From contig NZ_JACYGY010000001.1 in NCBI RefSeq assembly GCF_015221875.1, forward strand, positions 1 through 64,000: 64,000 nt of DNA, given 5' to 3'. Origin of the DNA: Dyadobacter subterraneus. GTDB lineage: Bacteria > Bacteroidota > Bacteroidia > Cytophagales > Spirosomataceae. Numbering within the stretch: the stretch's first letter is position 1; each line of letters opens with the position of its first letter. A model generated the notes under the pieces. It was not told where the DNA came from, did not search any database, and saw nothing but the letters and a program-made list of their open reading frames with translations. Below are positions 8,701-17,697 of the stretch, piece after piece. A program made the translations under genes and the position numbers.

Positions 8701-9282
8701 ATGCTCATTAAACAAAAACATCTCGAAGGAATAAAGGCAGGAAACATTTCACTGGCATTCCGTAAATGGAAAAAGCTTCAGGTAAATGCAGGCAGCCTTG
8801 TAAAAACCAGCGTAGGTGTGATCCGGATTGTTTCAACGGAAAAAACCGATCTTGATAAAATTACAGATGCAGATGCACAAAAAGCCGGATTTGCAGCTGC
8901 ACAGCCATTAAAACAACTTTTAGAAAGTCAGAAAGATGGAGATATTTATAAAATTGAAGTTGTTTTTGATTCAGAAGATCCGAGGATCGAATTAAGAGAA
9001 AAAGCCAGTATCAGCGAGGACGAGCTGGAAGTGTTGAAAGCTGCGCTGGATAATCTGGATAAATTCAGTAAGGTAGGGAAGTGGACAACAAAAACTTTAA
9101 TTGCAATTCAGGAAAATCCGAAACTGAGAGCCGCTGATTTGGCAATAAAAGCAAAAAAGGAAAAAGAGTGGCTAAAACTGAATATCAGAAAACTGAAAGC
9201 GCTTGGCCTTACCATCAGCCATGAGCCAGGATATACTTTATCTCCTCTCGGAGAGGAATATTTGAAATTAATAACCAAGTAA
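8701..9282 (+). CDS. ASCH/PUA-like N-domain fused to a winged-helix-like C-domain, function unknown
   Basis: A 193-residue soluble protein. The first ~95 residues (HLEGIKAGNISLAFRKWKK...AGSLVKTSVGVIRI) have the basic beta-barrel look of ASCH/PUA RNA-binding folds. The rest (about 100-193) is helical and charged and ends in a segment, LGLTISHEPGYTLSPLGEEY, that resembles the recognition helix and wing of a winged helix. I recognise the N-terminal pattern only loosely and no specific function. It is monocistronic, starts at ATG 8701 and is followed by a strong terminator. A role in RNA or transcription-linked regulation is inference. Confidence 0.6.
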   Translation: MLIKQKHLEGIKAGNISLAFRKWKKLQVNAGSLVKTSVGVIRIVSTEKTDLDKITDADAQKAGFAAAQPLKQLLESQKDGDIYKIEVVFDSEDPRIELREKASISEDELEVLKAALDNLDKFSKVGKWTTKTLIAIQENPKLRAADLAIKAKKEKEWLKLNIRKLKALGLTISHEPGYTLSPLGEEYLKLITK

Positions 9283-9295
9283 TGTTTTTTTAATC

Positions 9296-9320
9296 AGCCC
9301 GGACTTTCCGGGCTTTTTTA
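9296..9320 (+). terminator. Intrinsic terminator
   Basis: AGCCCGGA and TCCGGGCT form an 8-bp stem with a 3-nt loop, followed by six T residues, just after the ASCH-like gene. Confidence 0.88.
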
Positions 9321-9429
9321 TTGATTTCGAATCTATCTTCAAACTTAGAAGGTTAAATCTATTGATGGGAATGGTTCTTTTAACAAGTTTTTAATCAGTT
9401 TAAAATCGGAACTAAAGACTTGGCAAATT

Positions 9430-9855
9430 ATGAATATTGACGGACCTATAATAGTCATTGAAAATGATTTGGAAGATCAGTTTTTGATAGGAGAAACTTT
9501 TAAAAATCTTCCCTATAATAACGAAGTGTTATTTTTTGAAGATGGGATAAAAGCATTGGAATTTCTGGAATCGACTGACTTGAAACCTTTGCTCATTTTG
9601 TCTGACATCAATATGCCAAAAATGAATGGCCTTGAAATAAGAGAAAATGTGCATAATCATGAACATGCCAATGTCAAATGTATTCCTTATCTGTTTTTTA
9701 CGACGGGTGCTCACCAACAATTGGTTATCGACGCATATTCAACTTCTATTCAGGGATTTTTTAAGAAACCTGCTTCATTTGAAGATTTTGAAAGAACAAT
9801 CCGCACCATTGTGGACTATTGGAGAGAATGTATTTCGCCGGCAGAGTTTTTATAA
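9430..9855 (+). CDS. Single-domain response regulator (CheY/Rcp1-like)
   Basis: 141 residues forming one receiver domain. The phosphoacceptor is Asp59 in LILSDINMPKMNGLEIR, the acidic pocket is in ENDLED (residues 11-16), the conserved Thr is in FFTTGA, and the Lys is in GFFKKPAS. There is no output domain, so it presumably acts by protein contact with a partner such as a histidine or phytochrome-type kinase elsewhere. No kinase gene is adjacent. The macro-domain gene starts about 50 nt downstream on the same strand and may be co-transcribed. Confidence 0.88.
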   Translation: MNIDGPIIVIENDLEDQFLIGETFKNLPYNNEVLFFEDGIKALEFLESTDLKPLLILSDINMPKMNGLEIRENVHNHEHANVKCIPYLFFTTGAHQQLVIDAYSTSIQGFFKKPASFEDFERTIRTIVDYWRECISPAEFL

Positions 9856-9903
9856 TTTTTGAAGTTTAAACAATTAGCAGCAGACGTAATTTTGTCAAAG
9901 GTT

Positions 9904-10443
9904 ATGATAAACGCTACATCCAAAATTGAACTTATCAAAGGTGATATCACCAAACTTTCTGTGGATGCCATTGTCAATGCAGCAAACTCATCTTTGCTTG
10001 GCGGTGGCGGGGTGGATGGAGCTATTCACAGAGCCGGCGGACCTGAAATTCTTGCAGAATGCAAAAAAATCGTAGCCAGACAAGGAGGCTGCAAAACCGG
10101 TGAGGCAGTCATTACTACAGCGGGCAAGTTACCATCAAAATTTTTAATCCATACCGTGGGACCTGTTTGGAATGGCGGTGGAAAAGACGAAGCTGAAAAA
10201 CTTTCCAATTGTTATATTAATTCCTTACAGCTTGCTGTCATGAGTGGCGCTAAATCCATTGCTTTTCCAAATATCAGTACCGGAGTTTATGGTTATCCAA
10301 AATTTGAAGCCGCCCAGGTTGCTGTCAAAACGGTTTCGAGATTTTTAACAAAAAACGATAAAATCGAAAAGGTAATTTTTGTTTGTTTTGATGAAGAAAA
10401 CTTTTTGTTTTTGGAAAGGGAACTGGGTTTGGTGAAGAGCTAG
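9904..10443 (+). CDS. Macro-domain protein, ADP-ribose deacetylase-like (YmdB type)
   Basis: A 179-residue single macro domain. Landmarks are [29 protein letters not shown] (adenine and distal-ribose loop), [27 protein letters not shown] and the phosphate-binding [11 protein letters not shown]. The set matches the O-acetyl-ADP-ribose deacetylase/YmdB branch, which removes acetyl or ADP-ribosyl groups. I chose ATG 9904 over an in-frame TTG at 9859, because homologues start right before the I-x-L-I-x-G-D-I-T strand. No DarT or other ADP-ribosyltransferase lies next to it, so it looks like a housekeeping copy. Confidence 0.9.
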   Translation: MINATSKIELIKGDITKLSVDAIVNAANSSLLGGGGVDGAIHRAGGPEILAECKKIVARQGGCKTGEAVITTAGKLPSKFLIHTVGPVWNGGGKDEAEKLSNCYINSLQLAVMSGAKSIAFPNISTGVYGYPKFEAAQVAVKTVSRFLTKNDKIEKVIFVCFDEENFLFLERELGLVKS

Positions 10444-10450
10444 TTTTTCA

Positions 10451-10500
10451 ATGATAGAATGATAGAATGATAGAATGATAGAATGATAGAATGATAGAAT
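10451..10500 (+). repeat. Short tandem repeat, six copies of TGATAGAA
   Basis: Six perfect head-to-tail copies of the 8-mer TGATAGAA occupy 10452-10499, directly after the macro-domain stop codon. Perfect identity implies recent slippage or active copy-number change. No gene covers it. The remaining spacer to 10671 is AT-rich with nothing else recognisable. Confidence 0.95.
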
Positions 10501-10671
10501 TGGTACAATTTTACTGATTATTGAAATTTAATAAATATAAATAATCTGGGACGTGCTTTTTTTTAAACTAATATTAAAACCGAGAACTCAGATTGTAATT
10601 TATTGTTAATTAATATATGGGCTAACCCATTCTGATTCAGGGTTGGTTCTTTTAACTAATTTGACAATAAG

Positions 10672-11919
10672 TTGAATACACCAGTCAAACACGACGCATA
10701 CTCCGCACTTCGCTATCCCGAATTTCGCTTTTTTCTTGCCAATAGCTTTTTATACAGATGCGCGCTCCTGATCCAGGAGGTGATTATTGGTTATGAACTT
10801 TATCGGTTAACACACGATCCTCTGGCATTGGGAATGATCGGTCTGGCCGAAGTTGTTCCTTTTATTGCAGTTTCACTTTTCGGCGGCCACGTCGCTGACC
10901 GGAACGACAGACGGATTATTCTTCGGGTAAGTTTATCTGTCATCATTGCCGGATCTGCAATTTTATATTTCCTGTTTCAACCTCAATGGATTGCCGCTTT
11001 ATCGACAAATCAGCATTTGTGGTCGGTGTATTCGGTTTTCTTCCTGATCGGGCTGGCAAAAGGATTTTATTCCCCGGCTTCTTCTTCATTGAAACCATTT
11101 CTGGTTCCTCGGGAAATTTATTCCAATTCTTCGACCTGGAGCAGTACATTTTCACAAGCCGGCGCGGTTATCGGCCCCGGGATTGCAGGTTTTCTATATG
11201 TGTATATGGGGTTGACACATACTTTGCTCGCTATCATGATCACCATGGTAGTTTGTCTGGTTTTGATCACTTTGATTAAGACAAATCCGGTTAATAATAA
11301 ACTATCGACCATCACAATCTGGCAAAGTCTGAGAGATGGTTTACGATTTGTATTCAGTACTAAAATTATTCTATACGCGCTTTCACTGGATATGTTTTCT
11401 GTATTATTTGGTGGTGTGATCGCTATTTTACCCGTTTTTGCAGAAGATATTTTACACGTTGGCCCCGAAGGTCTCGGATTGTTGCGGGCTGCGCCATCCG
11501 TTGGCGCCTTGATCACAATGTTTGCGATGGCACATTTTCCACCAACACATCAGGCGTGGAGAAATATGTTGATTTCCGTTGCTGGTTTTGGTGTGTTTAC
11601 AATCATATTTTCTCTTTCAACTAATTTCTGGTTGTCCTGCGCGGCGTTATTTGCAACTGGAATTTGTGATAGTATCAGTGTGGTAATCCGTCAAACAATC
11701 ATGCAGATTTTCCCTCCTGATGAAATGCGGGGACGTGTCGCCTCGGTAAGCGGGATTTTTGTAAGTTCTTCCAACGAACTTGGGGCATTTGAATCCGGAT
11801 TAGCCACAAGGTTGGCTGGACCAATTCCAACCGTTTTGGTTGGTGGCGCCATTACACTTTTAGTAGTTACTTATGTTTACAGCAAGTCGAAAGATTTGTT
11901 TGCGATGAGGCTGACCTGA
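10672..11919 (+). CDS. MFS transporter (EntS/MFS_3-like exporter)
   Basis: A 415-residue, 12-helix major facilitator. The N-terminal ALRYPEFRFFLANSFLYRCALLIQEVIIGYELY and the loop 2-3 motif GGHVADRNDRRIIL place it in the MFS_3/EntS-like group that exports siderophores or drugs. The second half starts near residue 215, and GRVASVSGIFVSSSNELGAFESG is the family's helix-10 region. Translation appears to start at TTG 10672 (MNTPVKHDAYSALR); no ATG lies between that and the conserved YPEFRFF. It is monocistronic, ended by a strong shared terminator. The substrate is unknown. Confidence 0.85.
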   Translation: MNTPVKHDAYSALRYPEFRFFLANSFLYRCALLIQEVIIGYELYRLTHDPLALGMIGLAEVVPFIAVSLFGGHVADRNDRRIILRVSLSVIIAGSAILYFLFQPQWIAALSTNQHLWSVYSVFFLIGLAKGFYSPASSSLKPFLVPREIYSNSSTWSSTFSQAGAVIGPGIAGFLYVYMGLTHTLLAIMITMVVCLVLITLIKTNPVNNKLSTITIWQSLRDGLRFVFSTKIILYALSLDMFSVLFGGVIAILPVFAEDILHVGPEGLGLLRAAPSVGALITMFAMAHFPPTHQAWRNMLISVAGFGVFTIIFSLSTNFWLSCAALFATGICDSISVVIRQTIMQIFPPDEMRGRVASVSGIFVSSSNELGAFESGLATRLAGPIPTVLVGGAITLLVVTYVYSKSKDLFAMRLT

Positions 11920-11933
11920 TATAAAAACACATA

Positions 11934-11985
11934 AAAAAAGCGGAGAATAATTTCTAATGAATAGAAATTATTCTCCGCTTTTTTG
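11934..11985. terminator. Strong bidirectional terminator
   Basis: An 18-bp near-perfect stem (AGCGGAGAATAATTTCTA, 11939-11956) with a 5-nt loop and A/T tracts on both sides separates the convergent MFS and esterase genes. Confidence 0.92.
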
Positions 11986-11992
11986 TTAGAAT

Positions 11993-12808
11993 TTACGCTG
12001 CGATTTTAAAGAATTTGGAGAAAAACAAAACCTGATAACTTATTGCATTTGACCAGTATTCCCAGTTATGCGCACCTTTTCGGGTAATGAAATCGTGTGG
12101 AATATTATTGTCCAGAAGTTTCTGATGCAGTTTTACATTGACAGGAAAAAAGAAATCTTCCGTTCCGCAATCAATGATCAATGGCAGTGTTTTGGATGTT
12201 AAAAGATGTGTCAGGTTAATGACACTATTGTTATCCCATCTTTCCGGAAATTCTGCATAAGAGCCAAGTCTTTTAGATAAATCCCAGTTTAAAGGAAAGG
12301 GTCGCAAATCTACTCCGCCGCTCATACTTCCTGCTGCGCCAAAAACATCCTGATGTTTGAGTGCCAGAAATAATGCACCGTGCCCGCCCATACTTAAACC
12401 GGTAATCGCTCTTCCGGATTTGTTATTGATCGTTTTGTAATGTGAATCAATCCAGGAAACAAGCTCGGAACTTACATAAGTTTCGTATTTCCAGGTAGGA
12501 TCAACCGGACTGTCGAAATACCAGCTTGAAAAATTACCATCGGGACAAACAATGATCAGTTTATATTGATCCGCATACCCGGCAACTTCTTTTACCTTAC
12601 TTATCCAATCCGCCTGATTCCCGCTGTAACCGTGCAAAAGATATAAAACTGGAAGTTTTTCAGATGATTTTATCGCATAAGGTGTAATAACGACCGCCTT
12701 GATATTCTTACGCATGGAAGAACTGTATGTAGAAACGGTGTCAACTTTGGATGCTTTAAGAACACTGTTTGAAAAGATAAAAAGCAGGGAAATCAGTAAA
12801 TATTTCAT
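11993..12808 (-). CDS. Secreted esterase D-type hydrolase (putative esterase family, PF00756-like)
   Basis: About 271 residues from ATG 12808; an upstream in-frame ATG at 12883 would add 25 residues ahead of the signal peptide and is less likely. MKYLLISLLFIFSNSVLKA is a signal sequence. The esterase D fold shows YLLHGYSGN (oxyanion side), the nucleophile elbow GLSMGGHGA, the acid in CGTEDFF and the His in GAHNWEYW. Relatives hydrolyse acyl or feruloyl esters of sugars, or act as mycolyl-transferase-like esterases. It is exported and transcribed alone. The substrate is unknown. Confidence 0.87.
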   Translation of the reverse strand: MKYLLISLLFIFSNSVLKASKVDTVSTYSSSMRKNIKAVVITPYAIKSSEKLPVLYLLHGYSGNQADWISKVKEVAGYADQYKLIIVCPDGNFSSWYFDSPVDPTWKYETYVSSELVSWIDSHYKTINNKSGRAITGLSMGGHGALFLALKHQDVFGAAGSMSGGVDLRPFPLNWDLSKRLGSYAEFPERWDNNSVINLTHLLTSKTLPLIIDCGTEDFFFPVNVKLHQKLLDNNIPHDFITRKGAHNWEYWSNAISYQVLFFSKFFKIAA

Positions 12809-12974
12809 TTTCAATTTTAATGTAATTTTATTTAAAAGATACAAATCGCCGGCGGTTACTGTGTTTTTCTCGGAGAGAATCAAATTTGGAATACGTGCTT
12901 ATTTTTGAAAGTAATAAAAATAGATTTTATATTATTTATCCTATATTTAGTGCCTCATCCTCTCAATTTTAAAA

Positions 12975-13928
12975 ATGGAAGAAAAAGATCTAGGCCAAAT
13001 TACCTTTCACGGAGAAGGCAGCAAACTGTTTGGGATTTACATTGTCAATCTGCTTTTAACAATTTTCACCCTTGGTTTATACTATCCATGGGCAAAGGCC
13101 GCACTTCTTCAATATGTCTATCAGGAAACAGAATTTGAAGGAAGCCGTTTCACATTTCACGGAACCGGCAAAGAAATGTTTATCGGTTTTATCAAAGCGA
13201 TCGGGATTTTTATTGTGATCTATGCATTTTTGATACTCTGCATTTTGTCGAAACAGCCGTTAATCATGAGTGTTGGTTTTCTGGTTACTTATGCTGCTTT
13301 CATTTTACTTATTCCAATTGCAATTCACGGTTCTACAAAATACAGAGCGTCCCGTTCTTCATGGCGCGGAATTCATTTTGGTTACCGCGGCGACCGGAAG
13401 GAATTTTTGCAGGAATTTATCATCGGAGCTCTTATTACCATTTCTACCTTTGGAATTTACTATTTCTGGTTTGTTGTAAAAATCAGAAAATACATTTTTA
13501 GACACCTGCGTTTTGGTAGTGTTTCATTTTCCTATAACGGCGGAGGTACGGATTATTTCAGATTGAATCTGAAAGGTTATTTTCTGACTTTCATTACATT
13601 AGGTATTTATTTTTTCTGGTATGTAAAAGATTTATTCCGCTTCTTCGTCGATAATATTCAAATGGAGCAAAACGGAGAGATCGTACAATTCCGCTCAACA
13701 ACAACCGCTGGCGGATATTTTAAATTGATCTTTGGAAATTTCTTCATTGTCATATTAACCCTTGGACTTGGAACTCCCTGGGCAACTGTACGCACCATTA
13801 ACTTTATTTTCTCGAACATTCTGATCGAAGGAAAACTGGATGTCAATGCCATCGAACAAACTGAAATGGATTATCGCGATGCAACCGGTGAAGATATTTC
13901 AGATATGATTGATATTGGTTTGGTATAA
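12975..13928 (+). CDS. YjgN family (DUF898) inner-membrane protein
   Basis: 317 residues built from about four related membrane units: an F-x-G-x-G-(x)-F lead followed by a T-L-G-(L/I)-Y-(Y/F)-x-W hairpin. They start near residues 9, 136, 193 and 242 (for example LLTIFTLGLYYPWAK, LITISTFGIYYFW, FLTFITLGIYFFWYV, IVILTLGLGTPWA). This is the DUF898/YjgN pattern. The function is unknown, though the family is commonly found beside M48 peptidases, as here: the peptidase gene starts 14 nt downstream. The ATG at 12975 gives MEEKDLGQITFHGEG. Confidence 0.9.
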   Translation: MEEKDLGQITFHGEGSKLFGIYIVNLLLTIFTLGLYYPWAKAALLQYVYQETEFEGSRFTFHGTGKEMFIGFIKAIGIFIVIYAFLILCILSKQPLIMSVGFLVTYAAFILLIPIAIHGSTKYRASRSSWRGIHFGYRGDRKEFLQEFIIGALITISTFGIYYFWFVVKIRKYIFRHLRFGSVSFSYNGGGTDYFRLNLKGYFLTFITLGIYFFWYVKDLFRFFVDNIQMEQNGEIVQFRSTTTAGGYFKLIFGNFFIVILTLGLGTPWATVRTINFIFSNILIEGKLDVNAIEQTEMDYRDATGEDISDMIDIGLV

Positions 13929-13942
13929 GGAAAAGCACTTTT

Positions 13943-15028
13943 ATGTACCATTTCAATATTTTGTACTTTGACGGAAAGTTGTCCGTAACGCATCAGGCAA
14001 TTTTGCATTTAAAACCAGATCACTGGATTATTCAGTTTACAGACCAGGATTCAATCGAACAAATTGTTCGTTGGGAAATCGATGGAATTGAGAGAGATCT
14101 TGGTTTCAATTCACTTTACATTTTCAGGTATGGTGATTTTCCTAAACAGACTATTGAATGTAAGGACGAAAACTTGCTGGTTGCGCTGAAAGAATTATAT
14201 CCGGGGAAACCGTTTTTCAGTAAACAGATCAATTTTTTATTAAGTCAAAACACCACGATAATTACCGGACTTGCCTGTGCGCTGGTTGGTTTTATTGCAC
14301 TTGCTTATTTTTATATTCTTCCCTGGTTCGCCGAAACTGTTGCTGAAAACATTCCTGTAAGCATTGAGACCCAAATGGGGGAAACAATGTACGACAACAT
14401 TATTACGCAGTATCACAAGAATGATAGCCTGACACGCAGTGTTAATGATTTTGTCAAGGAAATTAATTTTAAAACGGATTATCCGGTTGAAGTCACTGTC
14501 GTGAAAGAAGACCAGATGAATGCCTTTGCCTTGCCCGGCGGTCATATTGTTGTTTTTGATAAATTATTATCAAAAATGAAAACAAAGGAAGAATTGGCGG
14601 CGCTTCTGGCGCATGAGGTAGCGCACGTTCATTACCGGCATTCCTTGAAAAGTATTTTCCGCAGTTTGTCTGGTTATTTATTGATATCCCTGATATTCAA
14701 TGATGTAAACGGCATTGCAGCAGTTCTGGCTGATAATTCAAATATGCTGCTGAATCTGAGTTATTCCCGTAAGCTTGAACAGGATGCAGATGAAAAAGCA
14801 GTGGAAATTTTACAGGTTAATAATTTAAGTTTAAAAGGTTTTGCTGACCTGTTCACTTTGTTAAAATCTGAATCAAATGACTCCAAAACATTAAATCTCC
14901 TGAGTACACATCCGCTTACCGACAATAGAATCAAGTATGCAAAAGATGCTGCCTTCCACCAACGAGTAGTCAGAAATAACGATAAGCTTGAAGAGAAATG
15001 GCGCGAAATTGCAGATCAGTTTAAATGA
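13943..15028 (+). CDS. Membrane-anchored M48 family zinc metalloprotease
   Basis: 361 residues: an N-terminal soluble domain of about 95 residues, one transmembrane helix (about 103-128), then an M48 peptidase. The zinc site is HEVAH (224-228), with the third ligand probably Glu279 in SRKLEQDADEKA. NAFALPGGHIVVFDKLL and LLSTHPLTDNRI are further M48 landmarks. The active site should face the periplasm if the N-domain is cytosolic. The pairing with YjgN recurs across bacteria, which suggests joint work on membrane proteins; that is inference. A SHOCT protein follows 72 nt later. Confidence 0.9.
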   Translation: MYHFNILYFDGKLSVTHQAILHLKPDHWIIQFTDQDSIEQIVRWEIDGIERDLGFNSLYIFRYGDFPKQTIECKDENLLVALKELYPGKPFFSKQINFLLSQNTTIITGLACALVGFIALAYFYILPWFAETVAENIPVSIETQMGETMYDNIITQYHKNDSLTRSVNDFVKEINFKTDYPVEVTVVKEDQMNAFALPGGHIVVFDKLLSKMKTKEELAALLAHEVAHVHYRHSLKSIFRSLSGYLLISLIFNDVNGIAAVLADNSNMLLNLSYSRKLEQDADEKAVEILQVNNLSLKGFADLFTLLKSESNDSKTLNLLSTHPLTDNRIKYAKDAAFHQRVVRNNDKLEEKWREIADQFK

Positions 15029-15100
15029 AAACACGCTGTATGGCACCATTTTTGTTATATTTAATTGAAATATAACGGTTTGAAATAAATTGAAAGTCAT

Positions 15101-15880
15101 ATGAAAGCGCTTACGAAAGAAGGTCAGAAGAAAATTGAAGATATAGCATCAAGATATGAATTAAGTCAGGACAGTGTTTTATCGATGCTGAAAGCTGTGA
15201 TTAGTGGTAATGCCACGATGGCGCAGTTTAACATTCCGGAACTTGGCGGTAGCGGGCAATGGATGAAAGGTGGAATGACGATGGTTGGCGATATGTTTAA
15301 CCGGACTCTGAAAATCACCGTTGATCAGCTTTGTACGGAACTTGCGCAACTCGTTTCAACAGAAATTCTTTTTGAAGAACCAGAGGAACAAACTGTTGAA
15401 AGTAGAAATGGAGTATCAGATAAACCATGGCCAGCCGTTTTTGGTAATCCAACGGCAAGCGGATCTCAAAACAATTTCCGCTATGCATATTTTGGTCCGG
15501 TGCATCGTTTGGTCATCGAACAAAATGGTAACCGTTCAATTTATGATACAAAACATCACCAGATTTCCGGAGTTTCACAACAGCAAGGATCGGGACAATC
15601 TTATCTATTAACAAGCCAGGATGGTCCGATTGATATTTCAACATTGCCATTAATTTCAGAACCAGGAAATCTCACACAGGAAACGCCAGGATTGGCTTAT
15701 GACGTTGTAAAATCTGAGGGATGGAATGAGAAGGAAAATACTTCGAAACCAACACTGGCACCAATTTCTGAGGATTCCATTTTTGCAACAATTGAAAAAT
15801 TGTCTGGTTTATTTGAAAAAGGGCATATCACGGAAGAAGAGTATAAGACTAAAAAGGCTGAGTTGCTAGCCAGGATATAA
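15101..15880 (+). CDS. SHOCT-domain protein, otherwise uncharacterised
   Basis: 259 residues. The N-terminal 90 residues are helical (LTKEGQKKIEDIASRY...SVLSMLKAV) with a glycine-rich NIPELGGSGQWMKGGMTMVGDMFN stretch. The middle is polar and low in structure. The last ~35 residues (IEKLSGLFEKGHITEEEYKTKKAELLARI) are a textbook SHOCT module, a short helical element often found at protein ends and linked to oligomerisation. There are no membrane helices. It follows the YjgN/M48 pair on the same strand, so the three may form one unit. Confidence 0.8.
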   Translation: MKALTKEGQKKIEDIASRYELSQDSVLSMLKAVISGNATMAQFNIPELGGSGQWMKGGMTMVGDMFNRTLKITVDQLCTELAQLVSTEILFEEPEEQTVESRNGVSDKPWPAVFGNPTASGSQNNFRYAYFGPVHRLVIEQNGNRSIYDTKHHQISGVSQQQGSGQSYLLTSQDGPIDISTLPLISEPGNLTQETPGLAYDVVKSEGWNEKENTSKPTLAPISEDSIFATIEKLSGLFEKGHITEEEYKTKKAELLARI

Positions 15881-15961
15881 TTGTTAATTCTTAATGGTAA
15901 ATTGTTAAGGTTAACTTGATTGAAACTCTTAGTTTATTGAGTTTTAGTTTTGATTTTATAC

Positions 15962-16012
15962 AAAAAGGCCGGATTGAGAATTTCTCAATCCGGCCTTTTT
16001 TATCTTTTGCAA
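15962..16012. terminator. Bidirectional terminator between SHOCT and DUF2383 genes
   Basis: AAAAGGCCGGATTGAGAA pairs with TTCTCAATCCGGCCTTTT, with A and T tracts outside. It serves both convergent genes. Confidence 0.9.
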
Positions 16013-16015
16013 TTA

Positions 16016-16492
16016 TTACAAGCTATTTACTGCCTGATGTGCATCACGATATTTTTTGATCAAATCATGTGAAGTTTTCAGTGAAGCTTTTTGATCAGTG
16101 ATCAATTGTCTTACATCAGCTGGAATTTCAGCATCTGATGCCAATGCATCTTCGTAAGCTTCTTGTGCTGCATCTTCACCACCTTCACAGCTTTCAAGCG
16201 CTGCTTGTCTGCTATGGCCTGTAAAAGTTGCTTTTACATCCATCCATACACGGTAGATTTTTCCTGAATTTGTAGTACCTGTTGCCACTTCACCGCCAAG
16301 TGCAGAAACTTGTGATGTTAGCTCCGATACATATCCTCTGCTTTCATTTGCCATTTTTTGGAACAAACCTTGCAGATCCACATCGATATCATCTGTCTCC
16401 TTGATTGCTTTTTCATAACCTTCAATACGGTCATTATTAATTTGAATCAAGTCGTTTAACACTTCTATAAGATTTTCGTTCGTAGTTGACAT
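16016..16492 (-). CDS. PA2169 family four-helix-bundle protein (DUF2383)
   Basis: 158 residues forming a ferritin-like helical bundle: NLIEVLNDLIQINNDRIEGYEKA (helix 1), a second helix around GLFQKMANESRGYVSELTSQV, a GKIYRVWMDVKATFTG link and ALESCEGGEDAAQEAYEDAL (helix 3), matching DUF2383/PA2169. Family members are often stress-induced; no enzymatic activity is established. It is soluble and monocistronic. Confidence 0.88.
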   Translation of the reverse strand: MSTTNENLIEVLNDLIQINNDRIEGYEKAIKETDDIDVDLQGLFQKMANESRGYVSELTSQVSALGGEVATGTTNSGKIYRVWMDVKATFTGHSRQAALESCEGGEDAAQEAYEDALASDAEIPADVRQLITDQKASLKTSHDLIKKYRDAHQAVNSL

Positions 16493-16699
16493 AACAGTGT
16501 AATTTTAAATGAATAATGATGGAACATTTAAAAACTTTATGCCATCCTTACATATGTACCAGAAGACGTTTTTATATGTTAAAACCGGGGTGATGTGTTG
16601 CTGTTTTTTCCCGCGGGGTGAGTAATTAAGGTACTTTTACGTATGGTGCTTATTGCAAATTTTTATTTTAACTAATTGATAGTAAGTTAATTGAATTCT

Positions 16700-17674
16700 T
16701 TAAAATGCAAATCCAATTTTGAGTCCGCCCCATTTGTGGGTTCTTCCGGTTTCAAATTCCTTGCTTAGATACGTCCTGTAATACTCAACATACAGATTTC
16801 TCAAACTCAATATTACACCATAAGAATTCTGAAAAGTAAAGCGGTTAATTTGTCCGGCACTAATGGTATATGGACTGCTTCGATTGATAATTCCGCCCTG
16901 CATGGTAGCATCATATCCAACCAGACTGACCAAAGGCTGTGTGTAAAAATAAAGCTGATAATTGGTTTTAATTCTTTTTTCTCTGGTTTGAAACGGAGAA
17001 TCAAACCGTCCGACTGTCAATGTTGCTCCACCCTGAATTTTGTCAGAAAGTGTTCCAATACGAATAGCGGAATTTGTGTTTAACGAAACAATATTGGGAA
17101 TGTTGAAGATTTCTTTTTCGTAGTTCAATTCATAATTAATCACCACTTCGTTTCTGATTTGGTGCTGCCAGCCCAGCGGTTCCGGATCGCCCGTCCAGCT
17201 ATGGATTTTCTTCTGCATTTTACCGGCGAAAGCAGCCGGTCCAAGCATACCCGTACTGAGTATAGAAGACAATCTGGATTTTTGCAAAGTGTCAACAGAA
17301 ACAGCAAAACTTTCCAACATAATAACGCCTGCAAACGGACGGTCATTCCTAAGGATTTCATTGCTTTTTATACTTGTAGGAGTGAAACCATAATGTTCCA
17401 GCGACATTCCATATTTAGTACGGCTATTTTTTAATTGTAACAAGATCCGGGATAAGGGATTCTTTTTAAGGGCAGGATTTACAAATTCAAGATTGTAACC
17501 CTGAGTATAATAATAATCAGTTTTGGTATAAAAATCATTGTCATAATGAATCCGGAAATACTTTTCCCCGGTTACATTTCTGAATGATGCAAGATTATCT
17601 ATCCTCTGGCCAAGGGAAACCAGAGGGGACAAAATGATCAGTATAAAAAGTAGTTTTCGCATAGTTAGAGACAT
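16700..17674 (-). CDS. lpxR: Outer-membrane lipid A deacylase, LpxR family (DUF2219)
   Basis: 324 residues with an N-terminal signal (MRKLLFILIILSPLVSLGQ, possibly starting at ATG 17662 rather than 17674). The mature start shows the LpxR catalytic Asn-Asp in YDNDFYTKTDYYYTQGYN. The central block SWTGDPEPLGWQHQIRNEVVINYELNYEK is strongly LpxR-like, and the alternating strands to the C-terminal aromatic (IGFAF) fit a 12-strand barrel. LpxR removes the 3'-acyloxyacyl chain of lipid A. The gene lies 23 nt after the topoisomerase IB gene on the same strand. Confidence 0.87.
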   Translation of the reverse strand: MSLTMRKLLFILIILSPLVSLGQRIDNLASFRNVTGEKYFRIHYDNDFYTKTDYYYTQGYNLEFVNPALKKNPLSRILLQLKNSRTKYGMSLEHYGFTPTSIKSNEILRNDRPFAGVIMLESFAVSVDTLQKSRLSSILSTGMLGPAAFAGKMQKKIHSWTGDPEPLGWQHQIRNEVVINYELNYEKEIFNIPNIVSLNTNSAIRIGTLSDKIQGGATLTVGRFDSPFQTREKRIKTNYQLYFYTQPLVSLVGYDATMQGGIINRSSPYTISAGQINRFTFQNSYGVILSLRNLYVEYYRTYLSKEFETGRTHKWGGLKIGFAF

Positions 17675-17697
17675 ACGATCTCAAACCTGCACCGGAT

